A stretch of 64,000 nucleotides of DNA from CAYSQW01 sp964433135 (lineage in GTDB: Bacteria; Acidobacteriota; Aminicenantia; Aminicenantales; Aminicenantaceae). Numbering within the stretch: position 1 is the first letter of the stretch; each line of letters opens with the position of its first letter. Shown here piece by piece: positions 26,671-35,766 of the stretch. A program made the position numbers and the translations under genes. The stretch is from assembly GCA_964433135.1 (NCBI GenBank), contig CAYSQW010000008.1, forward strand, positions 26,720 through 90,719. The letters are read 5' to 3'. Below the pieces are notes generated by a model. That model did no database searches. It saw only the letters and a list, made by a program, of their open reading frames with translations, and was not told where the DNA came from.

Positions 26671-27987
26671 ATGGCTAAATCACGTTTCCATCTGACACTG
26701 GGAGCATTTCTGCTCTTGGCTTTGAGCTTGACCCTCCATCCCCAGGAAGCCCGGCGGCGCTGGGAAGTGATGAATCAGATCCGGAGGGATAAATTCGATC
26801 TGATCCTGCCCCAAGTGATGCGGGAGAATAATATTGACATGTGGATAACGGTGATGCGCGAGCATAATTTCGGTCCTCTCTATGACGATCTGGGACGGGG
26901 GATGATTTCGGATTTCGGATACTATATCTTCACGGACAGAGGAGGGGACAGAATTGAGCGGGCGGCCCTGGGCGTCAGCGGATTTCGGATCGAACACAGC
27001 GGGGCATACGATATTTTCGGATCTCCGGGAGATCTGAAGGCCTTTATCACCGAACGCGATCCCAAACGCATCGGGATCAACATTTCAGAGCGGATCGGCG
27101 CGGCGGACAGCCTGTCCCATACGGGCTACCTGCATTTGAAAAAAACTCTGGGAGAGCCCTACTCCGAGCGTTTTGTTTCCGCGGAAAAACTGGTCTCGGA
27201 TTTCCGCTCGCGGCGGGTCGCCACCGAACTCATCGCTTTCGGAGAAGCCGGTCAGCTTTCCAGGGAGATCGCGGAGCGGGCGCTTTCGAACGAAGTCATT
27301 ATCCCCGGAGTGACCAGCTTGATCGATGTCGCCTGGTGGATCGAAGAGGAATTGTTCCGCCGGGGTTTGGGCGATTCCTTCGATGTCCCTTTCATCTATA
27401 TCACGGGCCCCGACGGCGTCGAAGCCACGAACACCGACCGCATCATCCAGCGGGGAGATCTGCTGATGATCGATTGGGGTGTGCGCATCATGAATATGGG
27501 AACCGACATGAAGCGGATCGCATATGTTCTGAAGAAGGGCGAGACCGCTGTCCCTCCCGGAATACAGAACGCTTTCGATCAGGGCGTCAAGGTACGTGAT
27601 ATTATCCGGAAGAACATCAAACCCGGGAAACCGGCCGGTGAAGTTCTTAAGGATTTGGAGCGGAAAGTCGAAGAGGCGGGCTTTCGCATGATGAAAACGT
27701 TCAACAAACCGTCGGCGGCGCCTGAAACCGAAATCATGATCGGCTGTCATTCCGTGGGCAATACCGGGCACGGGATCGGTCCCTGCATCACACCGTTTCA
27801 TCCGCTGCGCAATACGTTTGTGGTTCAGCCTTCAAACCTGTTCGTGATCGAGTTCTTCGCCTACACGCCTGCTCCGGAGTGGGGCGGAAAGAAAGTCCGG
27901 ATTCCGCTCGAAGATGACGCCGTGATCACCAGCCGGGGAGCGGAATGGATGTATCCGGTAAACCGCCAGATCCTTCTGATCCATTGA
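26671..27987 (+). CDS. Exported M24-family peptidase (aminopeptidase P/prolidase-like)
   Basis: A 438-residue protein with a Sec signal peptide (FHLTLGAFLLLALSLTLHPQEA). The C-terminal pita-bread domain has metal ligands Asp268 (MIDWG), Asp279, His367 (GNTGHGIGP), Glu394 (VIEFFAY) and a last acidic residue in PLEDDAVIT. The first Asp pair spacing and the His context fit M24, a dinuclear metal aminopeptidase family acting on Xaa-Pro. ATG 26671 is chosen for AAGGAG at 26658-26663 and because it starts the signal peptide. It is 115 bp after the synthetase, perhaps with its own promoter. It would release amino acids in the periplasm or outside. Confidence 0.85.
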   Translation: MAKSRFHLTLGAFLLLALSLTLHPQEARRRWEVMNQIRRDKFDLILPQVMRENNIDMWITVMREHNFGPLYDDLGRGMISDFGYYIFTDRGGDRIERAALGVSGFRIEHSGAYDIFGSPGDLKAFITERDPKRIGINISERIGAADSLSHTGYLHLKKTLGEPYSERFVSAEKLVSDFRSRRVATELIAFGEAGQLSREIAERALSNEVIIPGVTSLIDVAWWIEEELFRRGLGDSFDVPFIYITGPDGVEATNTDRIIQRGDLLMIDWGVRIMNMGTDMKRIAYVLKKGETAVPPGIQNAFDQGVKVRDIIRKNIKPGKPAGEVLKDLERKVEEAGFRMMKTFNKPSAAPETEIMIGCHSVGNTGHGIGPCITPFHPLRNTFVVQPSNLFVIEFFAYTPAPEWGGKKVRIPLEDDAVITSRGAEWMYPVNRQILLIH

Positions 27988-28033
27988 TGATGCGGATCAT
28001 CGGAGTCGTGCGGGAACCGAACAGGAGGGAAGC

Positions 28034-28888
28034 ATGAAAAAGCTCACCGTCTTTGGCTTGATCCTGCTGACAGGCGTCATGACCGCGGCGGGACAGGCGA
28101 CGGAGAAGCAGGAGATCGAGTTGAGATACGGACCGGGATTGGATGAGATTTTTGCCGTGCAAAAAAAGATCCGGAATATCCACCCGTTTCTAAATAAGCT
28201 TTATCCGGTGGCGATCTACGATTCCGGTCGCTTCCATATCTTCGAGCCCGATCTCGAAAAGAAAAGCTTTGTCCCGGCTGGAGACGTGCCGGCTCCGACG
28301 GAGGTACCGGATAAACTGAGGGCGGCCCTGGGGCTGGATTATGACGGCGGCGGGATTGTATGCGCGGTGACCGGAGATGTCTTCGATTCCCTGGAAGGGT
28401 ATGTCACGATCTTTCATGAATTTATCCACTGTCGGCAGTGGGAAGAAGGGGAGCAGGACCTGAAAATGGAATTGAGCGTAGCGCGCAGCGCCGCCGCGAA
28501 GCAGGATTTCATGTGGGAGCTGAACCACCCTTTTCCCTATCCTGACAGCCAGTTCACGGAGATATACGGAATTTTTCTAGAAGCTCTTAAGGAGAACCGA
28601 CCGCAGACCGTCTGGAACTGCCGCAGATTTTTGAGGGAGATCCTCAACACGCAGGATTTCGAGTACATGATTTGGCAGGAGTGGAAGGAAGGATTCGCCC
28701 GATTGATCGAGAACCGGATCAGGATCGGTCTGGGATTGGGAGAAAACCGCGGCGGCCGCGAGGAACCCTTTGATCGAGTGAGCTTCTATGCCGGAGGGGA
28801 GGGGCTTATTCAACTCCTCGTACAGGAAGACCCCGATCTTCTCGAAGATCTGGAAGGGCTTTTTCACGCCATGCTTCAAATCTACTGA
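28034..28888 (+). CDS. Secreted putative zinc metallopeptidase (HEXXH)
   Basis: A 284-residue protein with a signal peptide (KKLTVFGLILLTGVMTAAGQ, cleavage likely after about residue 20). FHEFIHCRQWE gives an HEXXH motif with His128, Glu129 and His132. A third ligand could be an acidic residue in the following helices (FTEIYGIFLEAL or WQEWKEGFARL). I do not recognise the family. AGGAGGG upstream supports ATG 28034. It follows the M24 peptidase by 46 bp, so both may be co-transcribed. Its stop codon directly abuts the stop codon of the convergent glycosyltransferase. Confidence 0.7.
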   Translation: MKKLTVFGLILLTGVMTAAGQATEKQEIELRYGPGLDEIFAVQKKIRNIHPFLNKLYPVAIYDSGRFHIFEPDLEKKSFVPAGDVPAPTEVPDKLRAALGLDYDGGGIVCAVTGDVFDSLEGYVTIFHEFIHCRQWEEGEQDLKMELSVARSAAAKQDFMWELNHPFPYPDSQFTEIYGIFLEALKENRPQTVWNCRRFLREILNTQDFEYMIWQEWKEGFARLIENRIRIGLGLGENRGGREEPFDRVSFYAGGEGLIQLLVQEDPDLLEDLEGLFHAMLQIY

Positions 28889-30187
28889 TCAGCCGCCCCT
28901 GATATTTCGATTTACGAAATCGAGCACCCGGGCCGTTTGAGGGATGTAGTCCAATTCCCGAAGGGCTTTTTTTCTGGCCGCGGCGCCGATCCGCAGCGCT
29001 TGTGGGAAATTCTCGAGTATAGAGGTGATTTTTTCCGCGATATCTCCGGGATCGTCCGGCCTGGCCAGGTAGATCTCTTTCCCGTCTGTAAATATCCTTT
29101 CGATATCACCCACTCTGGCGGCAAGAATAGGATTTCCGGTCAAGGCGTATTCTCCTATTTTCCAGGCGATGCTGTAGCGGGCGAAAAGTGTATCCGCGCG
29201 GCAGGCCAGCAGGATTGCGGCTTTCTGCATGGAGCGCTGCATTCTTTCCCGGGATACGAATCCCGGCATGTCCACCCTCTCCTGCAATCCCAGACACTCG
29301 ATCCGTTCCCGCAGGCGGAGGAGGGTGCGCGTATGGTCGTTTTTCCCCAGCAGAACGAGGCGGAGGTTCGGGAAGGAAGGGGCGATCCGGCTGAAAGCTT
29401 CGATCAGACAAGGAACGCCGTCCTTGGGCGCGAAGGAGCCCGCGTAGAGGAGAACGGATTCATGCCCCCGCTTTTCGTTTCCATCGAAAGTGGTTTGAGG
29501 TGAGGGGCCGGTCGTTTCCTGCGGATCGATCAGAATAGGGGATATCATAATGCGGTCGGGATCGACGATTTCCTGATAATAACCTTTCAATCTGGAAGAG
29601 ATGACGATGATTCCAGCGGCGAACCGGGGCAGAATGCGCTCGGCGATTCGATAGCTCAAGCGAAGCCAGTTCGCCCACGCGCCGCGTTTGTCGCGGTTGA
29701 AGCTCATCCGCTCCACAGTCCAGAGAAACATGGGGATCCTTCGGTGCAGACAGACGAATATGAGAGGGAAATATTTGAAAAAGTCAGGAGTGGAAATCAA
29801 CACGGCGTCCAGCTTTCCGGCGGTGCGGCGTCTGTCGATGAACCGGGCGGCACAATACATCGCGGTCAGTGTCTCCCGGACCCGGGAGACTTTTGTCCTG
29901 GGGCGGTCGGTCGATCGGCTCATGAAGATGAAGGGGACGCCGTCAGAGCGGCCCCCCAGCTTCCGGTTCTTCATCCCCCCCCAAATTTCTCCGTGGGGAA
30001 TGAGCAGGGCCGCATCCGCATGATTCGTGCGCAGCCCTTTGACGATGAGACGGCAGTGGGTGCTCGTGGCGCCGCCTACGGGGAAATCCGTAACGGAGAT
30101 CAACAGCAGCCGAGGGGATTTGCGGAGGGAAGATGCGTTTTTCCCAGGGGTTTTTCCGGCTTCCCGCATGGTATGAGCTTCGGCCAT
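28889..30187 (-). CDS. GT4-family glycosyltransferase
   Basis: A 432-residue GT-B enzyme. The N-terminal segment SVTDFPVGGATSTHCRLIVKGL is an acceptor-binding loop. The C-terminal domain has LLYAGSFAPKDGVPCLIEAF, VLLGKNDH and KIGEYALTGNPILAARVGD, with the E-x7-E type sugar-nucleotide site in the last. It is cytoplasmic and probably transfers a hexose onto a lipid-linked glycan. Its ATG directly follows the stop codon of the MurJ-like flippase (TAAATG), so the two are translationally coupled. The first 25 residues are not family-like, and an internal start is possible. Confidence 0.85.
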   Translation of the reverse strand: MAEAHTMREAGKTPGKNASSLRKSPRLLLISVTDFPVGGATSTHCRLIVKGLRTNHADAALLIPHGEIWGGMKNRKLGGRSDGVPFIFMSRSTDRPRTKVSRVRETLTAMYCAARFIDRRRTAGKLDAVLISTPDFFKYFPLIFVCLHRRIPMFLWTVERMSFNRDKRGAWANWLRLSYRIAERILPRFAAGIIVISSRLKGYYQEIVDPDRIMISPILIDPQETTGPSPQTTFDGNEKRGHESVLLYAGSFAPKDGVPCLIEAFSRIAPSFPNLRLVLLGKNDHTRTLLRLRERIECLGLQERVDMPGFVSRERMQRSMQKAAILLACRADTLFARYSIAWKIGEYALTGNPILAARVGDIERIFTDGKEIYLARPDDPGDIAEKITSILENFPQALRIGAAARKKALRELDYIPQTARVLDFVNRNIRGG

Positions 30188-31552
30188 TTATTCTTCCCGG
30201 AATACGGACTCCTCTGTTTTCAGCCGGCGTTTGAACGTCATAATGAAGAAGACCGCCGAGACCAAGGAAATGCCACTTGTCGCCAGCGCCAGCCCGGCAA
30301 CCTGGAAGAGGCGCATAAGGATGAGGTTGAAAACGATATTGCACAAAAAGACGACAAAGGAGATCCGCATCAGTATCCGTGTGTTTTTCATGATAACGTG
30401 GGCGTTGACATAGATCTGGCTCAAGGAAAAGGGGATCAGGCCGGCAAGGTATGCGATCCAGGTCCAGCCCAACTGTGCGTGCAGTCCCGGATCGAAGCGC
30501 CCCCAACCGAACAGCAGACGTATAAGGGGTCTGTGCAAAAGGATCAGGCCGGCGCACAAAGGAGCCGCGAAAATGAAGACCACCCGCAGTGCCTTACGCA
30601 CGTCCCCCCGAAGCTGTTTCGGGCCGATGCGGTAATATTTATGGCTCCAGTGAGAGAGAAGGGTAACCAGCAGTCCGGAAGTGAAGAGGGTCGTGGGGAT
30701 CATATAGAGGCGGTGGGCATAATGAAGGACCGAAACTCCGCCTTCTCCCATCCAGGAAGCCATGATTTTGTCGATGAAGGGATTCATGTAACCGACGGTT
30801 ATCGCGACCAGCTGGAAAAAGGCCGTGTGGGTGAAAGCTTTCAGCCGGGAGTCAATTCCCAGCGACATCCTTATCCGAAACAGCTTCCACCTGCGGATGG
30901 CGCAAAGATAGACGAATAGGCGGATGGCTTCGCCGATGGTGTATGCGACCGCGACGGCGTGCATGCCGAATCGGTCTTTCATGAGAAAGACCCAAAGCAG
31001 GACGATCACGGCCCGGACGGCCGGGAAAAAGGCATGCAGTGAAAAGCGCTTGAAGGCGTTCATGGCGCCGGCCAGAACGCTCGACCAGAACATCAGCACG
31101 ATGAGCGGAGAGATCTCTATGAAAAGGCGGGCGGATAGACTCCGGGTGGCCGGATCGAATTGGGTCAGGATGGAGAAGATCGGGCGGGCGAGCAGAATCA
31201 GGACCGCGGTGATGATGGCGAGCGCGCACCCGCTGATTCCCATCAGGTTGCCCACAAAGGCGCCGATGTCTTCATCCCGTGCCCGCTTTTCCGCCAGAAA
31301 AGGGACGATGATGCTTTCCGTACCGACCGAGAGGATGGAGGAGAAGAAAAAGACAAGACCGTATACGAAGAAGAAGGAATCGGTCTCTCGGTTGACGCCG
31401 AACCAGGCGGCGATAAACAAAGGGATGAGAAAACCTGCGCTTTTCCCCAGCACCATCCAGATCGATGTGGTCACGGTGTCGCGCACGAGAGGGCGCTTTT
31501 CCGCTTTTCGCTGGAGCCGGTTCCAGAGATTCCGATCGAGTCGAATCTTCAT
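30188..31552 (-). CDS. MurJ/MviN-family lipid flippase
   Basis: A 454-residue polytopic protein with about 12-14 hydrophobic helices. It starts with VTTSIWMVLGKSAGFLIPLFIA and has AWFGVNRETDSFFFVYGL in the second helix pair, an arrangement typical of MurJ/MviN of the MOP exporter superfamily. LFGWGRFDPGLH in the second half is a MurJ hallmark. MurJ moves lipid II across the membrane; relatives in glycan loci move other polyprenyl-linked sugars. The coupling to a GT4 gene favours a dedicated glycan flippase, but a house-keeping MurJ cannot be excluded. Confidence 0.85.
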   Translation of the reverse strand: MKIRLDRNLWNRLQRKAEKRPLVRDTVTTSIWMVLGKSAGFLIPLFIAAWFGVNRETDSFFFVYGLVFFFSSILSVGTESIIVPFLAEKRARDEDIGAFVGNLMGISGCALAIITAVLILLARPIFSILTQFDPATRSLSARLFIEISPLIVLMFWSSVLAGAMNAFKRFSLHAFFPAVRAVIVLLWVFLMKDRFGMHAVAVAYTIGEAIRLFVYLCAIRRWKLFRIRMSLGIDSRLKAFTHTAFFQLVAITVGYMNPFIDKIMASWMGEGGVSVLHYAHRLYMIPTTLFTSGLLVTLLSHWSHKYYRIGPKQLRGDVRKALRVVFIFAAPLCAGLILLHRPLIRLLFGWGRFDPGLHAQLGWTWIAYLAGLIPFSLSQIYVNAHVIMKNTRILMRISFVVFLCNIVFNLILMRLFQVAGLALATSGISLVSAVFFIMTFKRRLKTEESVFREE

Positions 31553-31631
31553 CTTTGCAAAGGACCGTTCAAGCCGTTCTCGCTAAGCATTGAGGGGCGG
31601 CGGCTTGCGGTTCATACGGTCGTCGGCGGAT

Positions 31632-32312
31632 TCAATTCCGCGGGCCGAAAATCTTGGTTCCTATACGGATTATATTGGCCCCTTCTTCCAGCGCGACGCG
31701 ATAGGAATTCGTCATTCCCATGGATAAAAAACGCATTTCCGTACCCGGAACGGCGAGTCGCCGCATGTGCTCGAACACTCTCCGGGTTTCCGAGAAATAA
31801 GGGCGTGCGGCTTCCGGTTGTCCGAAGAGCGGTCCCATTGTCATCAGTCCCCGGATGCGCAGATTGGGAAGCGGTGCGATATTCCTGATGAGCGCTTCGC
31901 AGTTTTCAGGAAGAACGCCGAATTTCTGGGACTCCCTTCCGCTGTTGATCTCGATGAGGATGGACATGATCTTTCCGATATTCCGGGCGCGTTTGTCGAT
32001 TTCCTCCGCCAGGCCCTGAGAGTCGACGGTCTCGATCATATCGAACAGAGGAACCGCTTTACGCACCTTGTTCCGCTGCAGATGGCCGATGAAATGCCAC
32101 CTGACTTTATCGCCGATGGCGGCCCGAGCGGCCTCGGCTTCCTGTACGTAGTTCTCCCCGATAATGCGGATGCCGGCGTCGACAGCCCGCCTGATCTCTT
32201 CTTCCGTGCGGGTTTTGGCGGCGGCCACCAGTTCCACTCCGGAGGGCAGTTCACTCAGGATGGCGGTGACTTGGTGCTTGATCTCATCGCGATTTTCATT
32301 ATTTCGATTCAA
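31632..32312 (-). CDS. yggS: PLP homeostasis protein (YggS/PLPBP family)
   Basis: A 226-residue alanine-racemase-fold protein that binds pyridoxal phosphate without known enzymatic activity. The PLP lysine lies in LVAAAKTRTEEEI; GENYVQEA, WHFIGHLQRNK and the C-terminal SMGMTNSYRVALEEGANIIRIGTKIFG are all family hallmarks. The likely start is TTG 32312 (then NRNNENRDEIK), which gives the usual length and has GAGAG upstream. The frame stays open to 32429 but that extension lacks homology features. It is on the minus strand, 79 bp upstream of the flippase start. Confidence 0.9.
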   Translation of the reverse strand: MNRNNENRDEIKHQVTAILSELPSGVELVAAAKTRTEEEIRRAVDAGIRIIGENYVQEAEAARAAIGDKVRWHFIGHLQRNKVRKAVPLFDMIETVDSQGLAEEIDKRARNIGKIMSILIEINSGRESQKFGVLPENCEALIRNIAPLPNLRIRGLMTMGPLFGQPEAARPYFSETRRVFEHMRRLAVPGTEMRFLSMGMTNSYRVALEEGANIIRIGTKIFGPRN

Positions 32313-32549
32313 AATGTCTCTCTTTTCGTTCGAACGGAAAACCTTGGCGGCATCGAATGACGAGCCGCCGGTTCTCACACCGTTCAGGATTTTCAATAAA
32401 ACCTTAATGCCAGCGAATTTAAATTGCAAGCCGAAATCCCTTCTTTTTAATCGAAAGGCGCGGACGTGCGGGAATGAGAAAAGAGCCGGTTTTTTTACGC
32501 CGCCCCCGCTGTGTTATAATAACGAAAATCATGGCGGGCGGGAGGAAAT

Positions 32550-33248
32550 ATGGCTGATGCGAAAGGGCTTATACTGATCGAAGAGGGCGTTCCCCTGCTC
32601 CGGGAGCGCAAAGGCGGCGCCGTCAACCTCATCTTTGCGGGAGTGCTTCTGGAAGCCGTCCGGATGATTGATGACGGTTTCGATAATCCAAGTATCGAAA
32701 GAGCCGCGCATAGTGTTTTCAGGTCTTCGGAAGGGATTTTCGTTTCGGTCGGCCGCCATGGGACATCCAAACTGGCCGCGGTGTTGGAATCATACGCGGA
32801 AGGGTCCGATCCGGAAGATCCGCTGTATCGGATATATCACAATTTTTTTGCGCCGCCCGCTTGCCTCAACCCGGATTTCGAAACAAAGCGGCTGTTCGAT
32901 TCCCCGCCCGCCGGGGAATCGCCTTTGATGTCCGTCGATGATCCCATACAAGCGGATCTACTGAGAACGAGATTCATGGGGACGGCTTTCATGATCTCGG
33001 TCGAGGTGGTCGACAGCGGGATTCAGGATTTAAAGGTCATCGATCGTCTCTGCCGCCGGGATCTCGGTTGGAAGGAAGGGCCGTTTGCCATGATGAACCG
33101 GATCGGGATCGGTGAGGCCATGCGGATCGTTACCAAAAAACTGGAACAGTCCCATCGCAAGGAGATCAATTTTCCCGTTCCCGCCCTTTTGATCGAACAG
33201 GCCCGGAGAGAAGAACCCTGGCCGCTCAATTCTCATGCCCGCCGTTGA
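32550..33248 (+). CDS. Stand-alone 3-hydroxyacyl-CoA dehydrogenase C-terminal-like protein
   Basis: A 232-residue protein. The second half (RFMGTAFMISVEVVDSG, then VIDRLCRRDLGWKEGPFAMMNRIGIGEA) matches the 3HCDH C-terminal dimerisation domain: a helix pair followed by a glycine-rich GPF stretch and an Asn/Asp-Arg-Ile-Gly. The first half may be a degenerate copy of the same domain (HSVFRSSEGIFVSVGRHGTSK). There is no Rossmann NAD site, so it cannot be a full dehydrogenase. It may partner a separate NAD-binding subunit elsewhere or be a regulator. GGGAGGAAAT before ATG 32550 is a good ribosome site. Confidence 0.6.
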   Translation: MADAKGLILIEEGVPLLRERKGGAVNLIFAGVLLEAVRMIDDGFDNPSIERAAHSVFRSSEGIFVSVGRHGTSKLAAVLESYAEGSDPEDPLYRIYHNFFAPPACLNPDFETKRLFDSPPAGESPLMSVDDPIQADLLRTRFMGTAFMISVEVVDSGIQDLKVIDRLCRRDLGWKEGPFAMMNRIGIGEAMRIVTKKLEQSHRKEINFPVPALLIEQARREEPWPLNSHARR

Positions 33249-33261
33249 AATGGTCGGTTGA

Positions 33262-33281
33262 AAGCGAAAGGCCTTTCGCTT
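33262..33281. terminator. Candidate bidirectional terminator palindrome
   Basis: AAGCGAAAGGCCTTTCGCTT is a perfect 20-base palindrome: an 8-bp stem with a GGCC loop. It lies between two convergent stop codons (33248 and 33295). Neither side has a strong T-run, so terminator function is likely but not certain. Confidence 0.45.
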
Positions 33282-33294
33282 CCGTTAGTTTAAA

Positions 33295-34434
33295 TCACTT
33301 TTTAGAAAGGATCTCTTCGAAGAATGCAACGGCGCGCGTGTCGCCGGATTCTCCCAGCCAGAAGATGGCGTTTTTGCGGATTTCCGGATTTTTATGTGTC
33401 CGGGCGATGTCCATCAGCAGGGGGAGAGAGCGGTCGTCGGGGAGCTGACTGATAGCGAAAACGGCTGATTTCTTGATCTCGGTATTTTCCAGCGAACCGT
33501 TCACCACGTCCGTCAATGTTTCCACCGCCGCATCGGAGGCTTTCTGTCCCAACCAGAAGATTGCCTGTTTTCGGATACCCTCATCGGTTTCCGTCTTGGC
33601 GATGCGAATGATTTCCGCTACGGCATTCGGATCTTTGCAGATGTGAAGGGAAAAGATCACTTTTTCGCGCAGTTTGTCGTTGTGCACGCTCCGGTAGATC
33701 TCCATGAGATCGGCCAGACATTTTTTGTCGTCGATGTTGCCGCGCCAGAAGATCGCCTGTTCCCTGACATCCGGGGAATGGGAGCTCAGAGCGGTATGTT
33801 TCAACCACTCCGGTACACGGGCGTCGGCATGGGCGCTGACGCAAAACACGAGGTCTTCCTTCACGTTTTCATCCGCACCCGCGAAGCGACCGGTCAGGAA
33901 ATCCATGCTCTCGCCGGTGTCTACGTCGCCCAGCCAGAAAACCGGAACGCTGTCGAAGTGATAGATTTGATCGATATCCAGGAGACGGGTATCGACGATG
34001 ACGGAAGAGCGGCCGGTTCTCTTGTACAGCAGGAGAAGGGCGGCAGGCTCGCCGCCCTCGTCGCTTTCCATGGAATGAGACGTCCCTTTTTTGGGGGATG
34101 TGCGATGGCGGATCTTGATGTGATTTTCATCCACGTTGACCCGGTAGGGAACGGCGATCGCTTCTTTGTCGCCGTAATGGACGCTGTGCCGGCAGTTAAA
34201 GCGGTAGCCGGTAAAATAGGCGGCGCCGTTTTTATCGCGCGAAAACTCCTTGCGGGCCCGGTCCAGTTTCGCCGCAAGGGAAGGAGCGGCCTGATCCAGG
34301 ACGATGACGTTTCCTTTTAGAAATTCGGAGCTTGTCTGTCCTGCAAGCATGCCGATGCACCCGAGAAGAAGCATCGCGGTTCCACCCAGCACGGCGGTTT
34401 TCTTTATCCGGCTCATGACTTTTCTCTTTTTCAT
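33295..34434 (-). CDS. Exported HEAT-repeat protein, second of pair
   Basis: A 379-residue protein with an N-terminal signal or anchor (KKTAVLGGTAMLLLGCIGMLAG; the Cys in LLGC could be a lipobox). A beta-rich middle (residues 30-200) has FNCRHSVHYGDKEAIAVPYR. The C-terminal half is HEAT repeats of about 30-35 residues, each with the phrase REQAIFWRGN, RKQAIFWLGQ or RKNAIFWLGE. Alternate repeats diverge (KVIFSLH, SAVFAISQ). Such repeats form a curved alpha-solenoid for protein binding. It is the last gene of the sigma/anti-sigma/HEAT/HEAT operon, 9 bp after the first HEAT gene. Function unknown; a role in the envelope with the anti-sigma factor is inference. Confidence 0.8.
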   Translation of the reverse strand: MKKRKVMSRIKKTAVLGGTAMLLLGCIGMLAGQTSSEFLKGNVIVLDQAAPSLAAKLDRARKEFSRDKNGAAYFTGYRFNCRHSVHYGDKEAIAVPYRVNVDENHIKIRHRTSPKKGTSHSMESDEGGEPAALLLLYKRTGRSSVIVDTRLLDIDQIYHFDSVPVFWLGDVDTGESMDFLTGRFAGADENVKEDLVFCVSAHADARVPEWLKHTALSSHSPDVREQAIFWRGNIDDKKCLADLMEIYRSVHNDKLREKVIFSLHICKDPNAVAEIIRIAKTETDEGIRKQAIFWLGQKASDAAVETLTDVVNGSLENTEIKKSAVFAISQLPDDRSLPLLMDIARTHKNPEIRKNAIFWLGESGDTRAVAFFEEILSKK

Positions 34435-34443
34435 GGTCTCCTC

Positions 34444-35757
34444 TTATTTTTCCAGCAGTTCACGCAGGTATTTAACGGCCGCTTCGTTTTCCGATTGACC
34501 CAGCCAGAAGATGATCGTCTTTTTGGTCTCGAAATCCTTCTCTTTTTTGGCGGTCGTGATCAGCCATTCGATGGAGGCGTCGGTGTCCTTCTGGGCCATG
34601 GTATGGAGGATCATCTGTTTGATCTTGGTCTCGCTGGTTTTGGCGTAGATGTTCTGCATGAGGTCGGTGATATCATCGCCTCCTTCCTGGGCCAGCCAGA
34701 AGATGGCTTGTTCCTGCATTTCGATGTCCGAGTCTCCGCGGGCGATCTCGATCAGCAGATCCCGAGCCTGCGGTCCTCCGTTCCGAGCCAGCGACATGAC
34801 GATCACCTCTTTCAGCTTGGGATCCTTGACGGTTTTGTACAGATCGATCAGGAGGCCGGTATATTCGCCTTCATTTCCGGCCTGTCCCAGCCAGAAGATG
34901 GCTTGTTTCCTCAAATTGATGTCGGATTCCTTTTTGGCGATTTCGATCAATTTGGCGCGGGCTTTCCTGTTTTCACTGTTGGCGAAGGCGTGAAGCATCT
35001 GCTCCTTCTCCCGGTTGGAACCGGCGTCGTCGAAGAGTTTCAAGAGGGTATCCATGCTCTGATCGTCACTCCGCTGGCCCAACCAGAAGACGGCCTGTTC
35101 CCGCAGCTCCGGATCCTTGCTCTTGACCGCGAGTTCCGTGATCAGAGGGAGAGCTTTTTCATTCCCATGCTGGCTGAGAACGAACAGAGCCTGTTTCTTG
35201 AGCTTGGTGCTGCTGTCTCCGCGGATGATCTTTTCCAGCATGGGGAGAGCTTTTGCCTCATCCATGTTTATCAGCGCGGACAGGGCCATGAGTTTGAGCT
35301 CTTCATCCGGATCGACGGTTTCTTCCGACTGCAGGCCGCCGTTGATGTATTTGCGGTAAACGGGCATTCCCCGTTTCACCAGGTCCTCGGCGATCTGAAT
35401 GCGCAGGATCTTGGCGTCGTCAACCCAAGAGCTTTTCTGATAATTCTGGATAAGGTGATTGAGTTTTTCGACCGCGTCCCGCTTGCTGTCGAGCTGCTGC
35501 TGCACATCCCGGAGCGAATCACCCATTTTATCCAGGCTGTATCCGAGCCAGTAAAGGGAATCGTCGAACAGTTCGCTTTTTTGGAAGTCCTGCGTGAGTT
35601 GAATCAGTTCCTGTACGGCGTGCTGCCATTCTTTATCGTAGATGGATTGTTTCGCTTTTTCGAAAATTACCTTTTCCTGCGCTTTTTCCTGAGCGAAGAA
35701 GCCGCCGCTCAGAAGCAGGATGAAAGCTGATAAAAGACAAATATGTTTGGTTTTCAT
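34444..35757 (-). CDS. Exported HEAT-repeat protein, first of pair
   Basis: A 437-residue protein with a Sec signal (KHICLLSAFILLLSGGFFAQ). Residues 25-130 look like a TPR/YbgF-type helical region (YDKEWQHAVQELIQLTQDF, FDDSLYWLGYSLDKMGDSL). Residues about 150-437 are HEAT repeats with a strikingly regular QAVFWLGQ / QAIFWLGQ / QAIFWLAQ / TIIFWLGQ helix every second unit. It shares this phrase with the downstream HEAT protein, so the two arose from a common repeat array. It lies 9 bp after the anti-sigma gene, implying co-translation. Molecular role unknown. Confidence 0.8.
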   Translation of the reverse strand: MKTKHICLLSAFILLLSGGFFAQEKAQEKVIFEKAKQSIYDKEWQHAVQELIQLTQDFQKSELFDDSLYWLGYSLDKMGDSLRDVQQQLDSKRDAVEKLNHLIQNYQKSSWVDDAKILRIQIAEDLVKRGMPVYRKYINGGLQSEETVDPDEELKLMALSALINMDEAKALPMLEKIIRGDSSTKLKKQALFVLSQHGNEKALPLITELAVKSKDPELREQAVFWLGQRSDDQSMDTLLKLFDDAGSNREKEQMLHAFANSENRKARAKLIEIAKKESDINLRKQAIFWLGQAGNEGEYTGLLIDLYKTVKDPKLKEVIVMSLARNGGPQARDLLIEIARGDSDIEMQEQAIFWLAQEGGDDITDLMQNIYAKTSETKIKQMILHTMAQKDTDASIEWLITTAKKEKDFETKKTIIFWLGQSENEAAVKYLRELLEK

Positions 35758-35766
35758 GTTTACCTC

